This document shows positions 15,905 to 20,503 of a stretch of 20,503 nt of DNA, piece after piece. Position 1 is the stretch's first letter. The number at the start of each line of letters is the position of its first letter. Location: the NCBI GenBank assembly GCA_029934775.1, contig JAOZLO010000004.1, forward strand, positions 4,678 through 25,180. The letters run 5' to 3'. Source of the DNA: Desulfocapsaceae bacterium (GTDB lineage: Bacteria > Desulfobacterota > Desulfobulbia > Desulfobulbales > Desulfocapsaceae). Both the position numbers and the translations under genes were made by a program. The notes beneath the pieces were generated by a model that searched no databases, was not told the origin of the DNA, and saw nothing but the letters and a program-made list of their open reading frames with translations.

Positions 15905-16441
15905 TTACTCCCCTGCCATTGCAAGGCCAAGCTCAAAAGCCTTGTTGTTCATCTTAAGAAAATCTTTTGGCACCTTGTCGCCAATGGCCTTCATAACCGA
16001 ATCCGGGCGCAATATTTCGGTAACGCCAATTAACGCACCAAGAACACAGATATTAAAAACAATTGGTTTGCCTATTTTTTCCATGACACTCTCATACATG
16101 GGCAACTCTACCTGTCTGGCATCGGCTTTCTTGGCTATTTTTACAAAATGATTATCAGTGAGCAGAGTTCCACCCGGTCGAATAATGGTGGAATAAAGAT
16201 TATATGCCTCCTGAGTCAGACAAACCAGGATATTGGGTTGAACTACCCCAAAAAAATTAATCTGCGATTCAGAAAGAATAATATCACTCCTTGTTGCACC
16301 ACCCCTTGCTGCAGCACCATAACTCTGAGATTGAGTTGCCTCCATACCTTCGTAAATAACTGCTGCTTCCGCCAGAATAATGGCAGCTGTAATGACCCCC
16401 TGGCCGCCGGATCCTGAGAATACAAGTCGGGTACGCCTCAT
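15905..16441 (-). CDS. korC: 2-oxoacid:ferredoxin oxidoreductase, gamma subunit (KorC-like)
   Basis: This is the gamma subunit of a TPP- and ferredoxin-dependent 2-oxoacid oxidoreductase, most likely 2-oxoglutarate:ferredoxin oxidoreductase. The 178-residue product opens with RLVFSGSGGQGVITAAIILAE, the standard 'G.GGQG' start of the gamma domain. ATQSQSYGAAARGGATRSDI and FNICVLGALIG follow. The start overlaps the korB stop as ATGA, with AAGGAG eight bases upstream. It is the last gene of the korDABC order and converges on the CYTH gene. Confidence 0.94.
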   Translation of the reverse strand: MRRTRLVFSGSGGQGVITAAIILAEAAVIYEGMEATQSQSYGAAARGGATRSDIILSESQINFFGVVQPNILVCLTQEAYNLYSTIIRPGGTLLTDNHFVKIAKKADARQVELPMYESVMEKIGKPIVFNICVLGALIGVTEILRPDSVMKAIGDKVPKDFLKMNNKAFELGLAMAGE

Positions 16442-17247
16442 GATACTTTCTCCTTCATTGCAAAAGCAATTATCTTGTCATACTCTGCACAGTATTCCGG
16501 TTTTTCCAGATCAACAAAGATACCTCGGGCCGTCAAACCCGGGTTTTTTTCCAGAGCTTTTGAGCCAAGCTTTGCCGTATTAGTCTTATGAAGTTCAAGC
16601 ATGGATACGGCATCGCCTTCTTTGTTCTTCCTGCCGTAATGAGTCGGACACTGGGAAAGAATTTCAACCACGGAAAACCCCTTATGCTGAATCGCCTTTT
16701 TGAGAACATCAGTAGACTCTTTTGCATGAAAAGCTGTGGAACGGGCAACAAAAGTAGCCCCCGCTGCTATTGCAAGCTGAACCACATCAAATTCCTGGTC
16801 TATAGTTTTGTATGGTGCGGTGGTTGCCTTGATATTAGTGCCGGACAAGGGGGAAAACTGGCCTCCGGTCATACCGTAAATACGGTTATTCATAACGATC
16901 GCGGTAATATCAATGTTCCTCCTTGCGGCATGGATAAAGTGGTTGCCGCCAATAGCAAGAGCATCACCGTCTCCCATGGGAACAATAACATTAAGGTGAG
17001 GTCTGCTCAGCTTCACTCCCGTTGCACATGCCAGTGCACGGCCATGCATGGTATGCAGGGAATGAAAGTCAACATATCCTGAAATCCTGGAAGAACATCC
17101 AATACCCGACGTCATGACTATTTTATTTTTTTCAAGCCCCAGCTCTTCAATCGCACGCAGCAGGGAGTTAAGAATGGTACCATGACCACAACCCGGGCAC
17201 CACATGTGAGGGAAAAACCTCTGTCGCAAATAATCTTTAACAGCCAT
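16438..17247 (-). CDS. korB: 2-oxoacid:ferredoxin oxidoreductase, beta (TPP-binding) subunit (KorB-like)
   Basis: This 269-residue subunit binds thiamine pyrophosphate and an iron-sulfur cluster. HMWCPGCGHGTILNSLL (Cys17, Cys20) is the family N-terminal motif. GIGCSSRISGYVDFHSLHTMHGRAL and VIVPMGDGDALAIGGNHFIHAARR carry the TPP pyrophosphate/Mg site 'GDGD...GGNH'. NNRIYGMTGGQFSPLS follows. The ATG at 17245-17247 has GGGGAG six bases upstream, inside the end of korA; only one base separates the korA stop from this start. Coupled translation in the order D-A-B-C is likely. The substrate (2-oxoglutarate, pyruvate or branched-chain 2-oxoacid) is inferred from overall resemblance to Kor. Confidence 0.94.
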   Translation of the reverse strand: MAVKDYLRQRFFPHMWCPGCGHGTILNSLLRAIEELGLEKNKIVMTSGIGCSSRISGYVDFHSLHTMHGRALACATGVKLSRPHLNVIVPMGDGDALAIGGNHFIHAARRNIDITAIVMNNRIYGMTGGQFSPLSGTNIKATTAPYKTIDQEFDVVQLAIAAGATFVARSTAFHAKESTDVLKKAIQHKGFSVVEILSQCPTHYGRKNKEGDAVSMLELHKTNTAKLGSKALEKNPGLTARGIFVDLEKPEYCAEYDKIIAFAMKEKVS

Positions 17248-17248
17248 A

Positions 17249-18397
17249 TTATACTCCCCTCCCCTGAAGAACCCTGAAATATGTCTTAATGTCCGTAGGG
17301 GTAATAAGTTTGCCGTCGATACGATTGCCGAGAAAAACCCGGCTTGGTTTTTTCACGGCGGCTTTGACCTGTGCAAATACCTGTCCCATATTCATCTCAA
17401 CAACGAGAACAGCTTGAGCATCTGCACATTTCTCCCTCACCAGTCCCGCGGGGAAAGGCCAGATAGACTGCAGCTCGAGAACACCCATCTTCTCACCTCT
17501 TGCCCTTCTCTCTTTAGCCAGGTGGATTGCCGACCTGGCAGACGAACCATAAGAGACCATGATGTATTCCGCGTCGTCCAGATAATGCTCTTTATACCTG
17601 GTAATCGATTGAATGTTATTCTCTATCTTGTCGGTAAGATGCCTGAGCAGCCCCCTGATCACTTTGGGATTGTTGGAAGGAAATCCCCACATATCATGAA
17701 AAAGCCCTGTCACATTAAATTTGTGTTCACCACCAAAGTCAGACATGGGCAGACGACCATCTTCTCTAGGCAGATAAGGATGATAATCCACATCCCTGCC
17801 CAGAGATGTTCTCAATCGACTGACAACGTCAAGCTCCCCAGCCTCGGGGATGATGAGCTTTTCGCGCATATGCCCAACAGCTTCGTCAAGAAGAAGAATA
17901 ACCGGTGTTCTATACGTCTCGGCCATGTTAAAGGCGTCAACAGTAATCTGAAACACATCCTGATGGTTCGAGGCGGTAAGAGCAATGATACTGTGATCAC
18001 CATGAGTCCCCCACCGTGCCTGATTAACATCTCCCTGGCTGACGTGAGTCGGGTTACCGGTAGATGGTCCTCCCCGCTGCACATTTGCAATGACACAGGG
18101 AATTTCCGCCATACAGGCATAACCTATAGCTTCCTGCTTAAGAGAAAACCCCGGTCCACTGGTAGCGGTCATCGATTTTCTTCCGGTAAGAGACGCGCCA
18201 ATAACAGCACACATGGAAGATATCTCATCCTCCATCTGGATGAATCTCCCACCACTTTCCGGCAACCTGGAGGCCAGATGTTCCATTATTTCAGTAGAAG
18301 GCGTTATGGGATAGCCTGCAAAAAAATCAATCCCCGCATACATTGCCCCTTCAACACAGGCCTCGTTCCCCTGGACGAATCTTATTTTATTTTTCAT
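17249..18397 (-). CDS. korA: 2-oxoacid:ferredoxin oxidoreductase, alpha subunit (KorA-like)
   Basis: This is the 382-residue alpha subunit. It begins KIRFVQGNEACVEGAMYAG and continues FFAGYPITPSTEIMEHLA, the 'GYPITPS(S/T)E' motif of this family. ATSGPGFSLKQEAIGYA, IANVQRGGPSTGNPT and VILLLDEAVGHMREK are further family blocks. The C-terminal part holds VLELQSIWPFP and VVEMNMGQVFAQV, as in Kor-type alpha chains. The ATG at 18395-18397 has GAGG nine bases upstream; an in-frame GTG at 18404-18406 would add three residues. Either start overlaps the 3' end of korD, so the two are probably translationally coupled. Confidence 0.94.
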   Translation of the reverse strand: MKNKIRFVQGNEACVEGAMYAGIDFFAGYPITPSTEIMEHLASRLPESGGRFIQMEDEISSMCAVIGASLTGRKSMTATSGPGFSLKQEAIGYACMAEIPCVIANVQRGGPSTGNPTHVSQGDVNQARWGTHGDHSIIALTASNHQDVFQITVDAFNMAETYRTPVILLLDEAVGHMREKLIIPEAGELDVVSRLRTSLGRDVDYHPYLPREDGRLPMSDFGGEHKFNVTGLFHDMWGFPSNNPKVIRGLLRHLTDKIENNIQSITRYKEHYLDDAEYIMVSYGSSARSAIHLAKERRARGEKMGVLELQSIWPFPAGLVREKCADAQAVLVVEMNMGQVFAQVKAAVKKPSRVFLGNRIDGKLITPTDIKTYFRVLQGRGV

Positions 18398-18611
18398 TAT
18401 CCTCACCCTCGTAAGTCAGTACCTCGATTGCGAGATCCGGGCACCGTAATTCACACATTTTACAACAAATACAGTCCTCCGGTCTGATCGCCACTGATTT
18501 TTCATCGAAATCAAGCTCCAGAACCTTTGTGGGGCAGAAATGAACGCAAATGCCACATCCTTTGCACCATTCCCGGTTTATTACAATTTCCTTGAGTTTC
18601 TGCCTAGCCAT
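18387..18611 (-). CDS. korD: 2-oxoacid:ferredoxin oxidoreductase, ferredoxin-like delta subunit (KorD-like)
   Basis: This 74-residue ferredoxin-type subunit has two four-Cys motifs: CKGCGICVHFCP (Cys16, 19, 22, 26) and CICCKMCELRCP (Cys47, 50, 53, 57, with an extra Cys49). These indicate two [4Fe-4S] clusters that pass electrons from the TPP centre to ferredoxin. It is the first gene of the kor cluster; AAGAGG lies five bases before the ATG at 18609-18611. The region upstream is occupied by the palindromic element at 18624-18816, so the operon promoter must lie within or beyond that element. Confidence 0.94.
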   Translation of the reverse strand: MARQKLKEIVINREWCKGCGICVHFCPTKVLELDFDEKSVAIRPEDCICCKMCELRCPDLAIEVLTYEGEDNEK

Positions 18612-18623
18612 ACAATCCTCTTA

Positions 18624-18816
18624 AATATTGATGGCGTCGTAAAAACTCTCCACCTGCTTCGTTGTGCGCCCCGCAGGAAGTGCCCTTGGGGTATAAATTT
18701 TCTATCATTACGACGTACCTTAGTACGTCAAAATAATAGAAAATTTACGCACCTCGCATATGAAGCGTTTTACTTAGCCATAAAAAATTTCAGGTTTTTA
18801 CGAGATTGTCAATATT
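18624..18816. repeat. MITE-like palindromic element upstream of korD
   Basis: A non-coding 193-bp segment with imperfect terminal inverted repeats of about 24 bp. The left end reads AATATTGATGGCGTCGTAAA and the right end (reverse complement) AATATTGACAATCTCGTAAA, both continuing AAC.CT. The centre (18695-18746) is a strong hairpin: AAATTTTCTAT.ATT..GACGTAC on each arm with a four-base turn around CTTA. The intervening parts (CTTCGTTGTGCG and, on the other arm, CTTCATATGCG) also pair partly, so the whole element is one long imperfect palindrome. No protein is encoded. It differs from the 170-bp elements at 9724 and 12783. It begins 12 bp upstream of the korD start codon. Confidence 0.8.
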
Positions 18817-18930
18817 GGTAGTCTCAGCCACAATAAGTTACAAAAAAATAAATCCTCTCTACTCTGTAAACTAAACTCACTTTCTGTCAAGTAACAAATG
18901 AACTTTGCGCCCTGCGGGCAAACTAATTTA

Positions 18931-18975
18931 ACAGGATTAACACGATTTTTTCTGTTTTTATCCTGTATATCCTGT
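18931..18975. repeat. Imperfect inverted repeat of the ACAGGATTAACA type
   Basis: ACAGGATTAACACGAT (18931-18946) is complementary to ATCCTGTATATCCTGT (18960-18975) at 13 of 16 positions, around a 13-base T-rich loop. It lies in the non-coding gap between the kor element and the GntR promoter. The gap from 18817 to 19001 holds nothing else I can support except a small GCCC/GGGC hairpin near 18910. Confidence 0.5.
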
Positions 18976-19001
18976 CTAAAAAAATGGAAATTCTTATACG
19001 T

Positions 19002-19031
19002 TTGAATTATTGTATACAATACCTGTATACT
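19002..19031 (+). promoter_or_regulatory. Predicted sigma-70-type promoter of the GntR gene
   Basis: TTGAAT (19002-19007) and TATACT (19026-19031) are separated by 18 bp and resemble -35 and -10 hexamers. Transcription would begin near 19038, giving a leader of about 60 bases before the ATG at 19097. The spacer is largely filled by the operator palindrome. Confidence 0.6.
19008..19021. promoter_or_regulatory. Predicted GntR/FCD operator, TATTGTATACAATA
   Basis: A perfect 14-bp palindrome centred on GTATAC, placed between the -35 and -10 hexamers of the promoter for the adjacent GntR-family gene. A second GTATAC at 19025-19030 overlaps the -10 box, 13 bp further on. TTGTATACAA-type palindromes are typical of FCD-subfamily regulators, so autorepression by promoter occlusion is a reasonable inference. 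Confidence 0.65.
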
Positions 19032-19096
19032 AAAAAACAGCATGAATCTCTATTCTTCTCCCACCAGGAGGCTGTCCCGATAAAGGAAAAACAACA

Positions 19097-19765
19097 ATGC
19101 AGTCAGCTAAATTAAGCTCAGAGGAGTCTGTCTACCAGAGGCTGAAAAACGCCATAAGAAAACGCTATATCAAACAGGGCAGCCAACTTGTTGAGGTCAC
19201 CCTGGCACAGCAGCTAGGTGTCAGCAGGACTCCGGTAAGGAGTGCGATAAAACGCCTTGGAGCTGAAGGGCTGGTAAACAGTATACCCAACAGAGGTTCA
19301 TTTATCATCACTCCGACACTGAAAGAAATAGAAGAGACCTTCCTCATCCGAGCCCATCTTGAAAAGATGGCTGCCTGCCTCACCGCAGAAAAAATCACTC
19401 ACGATCAACTCATTATACTCCAAGAGCTTATTAACAGTGAAACCCTGGTCTTTGATAAGAACAATCTCGATGACTACTTTACAGTCAACGATACACTGCA
19501 CCTGAAAATCGCCGAAATTTCAGGAAATACGGTGTTATGTTCGTATATCAATGAACTGCTCAACAAAACAAGGATCTATCTTATTCTCAATGACCCATTC
19601 TGTAAACGGGAATACAGTCCAACCACAGAACACCAGACCATTATCGATGCCCTGAAAAAACACTCCCCGAAAGAAGCTGGGAGGGCAGTTGAAAACCATA
19701 TCAAGAGCTCTATAGAAGGCCTTGAAACGGCAGGAACACTACCGGAAGACTATCTTTTTACCTGA
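19097..19765 (+). CDS. GntR-family transcriptional regulator, FCD subfamily
   Basis: A 222-residue regulator. The N-terminal winged helix-turn-helix (about 10-73) contains LAQQLGVSRTPVRSAIKRL and the wing EGLVNSIPNRGSFI. The C-terminal all-helical FCD ligand domain (about 80-205) shows the usual polar metal-site residues: Asn131/Asp132 and His135 in VNDTLHLKI, His179 in TTEHQTII and His201 in ENHIKSSIE. Family members respond to small organic acids; the ligand here is unknown. Because it sits beyond the kor operon and points away from it, control of kor is possible but unproven. A palindrome in its own promoter suggests autoregulation. AAAGGA lies about nine bases before the ATG. The stop is 5 bp from the convergent hemW stop. 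Confidence 0.9.
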   Translation: MQSAKLSSEESVYQRLKNAIRKRYIKQGSQLVEVTLAQQLGVSRTPVRSAIKRLGAEGLVNSIPNRGSFIITPTLKEIEETFLIRAHLEKMAACLTAEKITHDQLIILQELINSETLVFDKNNLDDYFTVNDTLHLKIAEISGNTVLCSYINELLNKTRIYLILNDPFCKREYSPTTEHQTIIDALKKHSPKEAGRAVENHIKSSIEGLETAGTLPEDYLFT

Positions 19766-19770
19766 AAAAA

Positions 19771-20503
19771 TCACACCAGTTCCGACATAATTGTGTTCGC
19801 AAAAGGGCGCCCCTTATCGGTTATCTGCAGCCTGTCGCCCTTGAGGATAAGAAGGGACAAGTTCACCAGGCGGGTCAGAGTGGCACCATAGTGTTCCTTT
19901 AAATTGATTGAGTATCGAGAATACAATTCTTTTAATGAAACACCTCTGTTCATTCTCAATCCGATCACAACAGACTCCCGGAAAGAGGCAGTAAGAGACA
20001 ATTTCTCGCTCTCCAGAATCACACTCTCCCCTCTGCTGATAAGATTTATATATTTTGCAGGATCCAGAACGCGCTTTTCCCGAAGGCCACATAGATAACT
20101 TACACTTCCGGCACCCGCAGCAAAATACTCATTATTCAACCAGTAATTTATATTGTGGCGACACTCGGCTCCCTCTTCTGCGTAATTGGATATTTCATAC
20201 TGGTTCAACCTGGTTTTTTGAATAAGGCGATCTGTTAACTGGTCCATTTCAGCTATATCATCCTCAGTGGATAGAGACAGCTTACCACTGACAATATACT
20301 TTTCCAGGGGCGTCCCCGGCTCAACGGTCAATTGATACAGAGAAAGATGTTTGAGGTTAAGAGAAAGGGCCATATCAAGGGAACGGTGCCAGGATTCACT
20401 GTCCTGGCCTGGCAGGCCATACATAAGATCCAGATTAATATTCTCAATCCCGCAGTTTTGCGCTGCCTTTATTGCCTTTTCAGCCTCACTGCAAGTGTGA
20501 CAT
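19771..20503 (-). CDS. hemW: HemW-like radical SAM protein, C-terminal part
   Basis: The gene continues beyond the window edge, so its start and the radical-SAM CxxxCxxC motif are not visible. The frame is open to the last base. The visible 244 codons contain NINLDLMYGLPGQ, LSLYQLTVEPGTPL, YEISNYAEEGAECRHNINYW, YFAAGAGSVSYL and a C-terminal winged-helix-like tail (ITDKGRPFANTIM). These match HemW (formerly HemN-like/YggW), which binds haem and is thought to deliver it to target proteins. True HemN coproporphyrinogen dehydrogenases are longer and differ in these blocks. 'CRHN..YW', present in HemW, is clear here. Confidence 0.92.
   Translation of the reverse strand, partial: CHTCSEAEKAIKAAQNCGIENINLDLMYGLPGQDSESWHRSLDMALSLNLKHLSLYQLTVEPGTPLEKYIVSGKLSLSTEDDIAEMDQLTDRLIQKTRLNQYEISNYAEEGAECRHNINYWLNNEYFAAGAGSVSYLCGLREKRVLDPAKYINLISRGESVILESEKLSLTASFRESVVIGLRMNRGVSLKELYSRYSINLKEHYGATLTRLVNLSLLILKGDRLQITDKGRPFANTIMSELV

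Noticed and set aside
17414..18487. A 357-codon open frame on the plus strand opposite korA
   Set aside because: It is antisense to a clear korA/korD coding region. Its translation has no domain-like pattern, many His/Arg-rich stretches and no ribosome site, as expected for a shadow of a strongly coding strand.
1..20503. CRISPR arrays, tRNA or rRNA genes, integrases
   Set aside because: No regularly spaced direct repeats, no cloverleaf-like or ribosomal sequence, and no recombinase motifs were seen on either strand.

Overview
The window reads as a chromosomal segment of a Gram-negative anaerobe. LetA/LetB-type lipid transport, DgkA, a periplasmic HtrA protease and a LtaS/phosphoethanolamine-transferase-like sulfatase indicate a two-membrane envelope. 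A four-subunit 2-oxoacid:ferredoxin oxidoreductase with its own ferredoxin subunit indicates ferredoxin-based anaerobic metabolism. With a class II DAHP synthase and the style of several hypothetical proteins, this suggests Desulfobacterota (perhaps Desulfobulbales). That placement is inferred from gene content and was not tested by alignment.

Layout. 1-3301: the end of a LetA/PqiA-like gene overlaps letB (seven MCE domains), which converges on dgkA. 3389-5017: a minus-strand cysteine peptidase with three LysM-like repeats. 5018-5354: an intergenic stretch with one strong hairpin. 5355-7268: a membrane sulfatase-fold transferase, followed by a frameshifted remnant of an RND efflux pump. 7639-9583: a degenerate HsdR-N-like protein and a class II DAHP synthase. 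9724-12955: two copies of a MITE-like element of about 170 bp, in opposite orientation, bracket a convergent pair made of an HtrA protease and a cyclase-homology/cNMP-binding protein. 12949-14451: a 36-residue single-pass membrane protein, downstream of radA, whose stop codon lies inside the second element copy. 14631-15413: an EI24-family membrane protein gene broken by an in-frame TAA, then a CYTH protein. 15905-18611: korDABC on the minus strand, with a 193-bp palindromic element upstream of korD. 19002-20503: a GntR/FCD regulator with a visible promoter and operator, converging on a partial hemW.

Most genes are housekeeping genes for envelope lipid transport, lipid recycling, DNA repair, aromatic amino acids, central carbon and haem. 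The accessory signal is the repeats. The same end of the MITE-like element lies just upstream of both degP and the cyclase/CNB gene, so the two genes may share element-derived regulatory DNA. A second, unrelated palindromic element lies upstream of the kor operon. Three loci are eroded or altered: the RND remnant, the EI24 gene and the small membrane protein. I found no CRISPR array, tRNA, rRNA, integrase or transposase gene.
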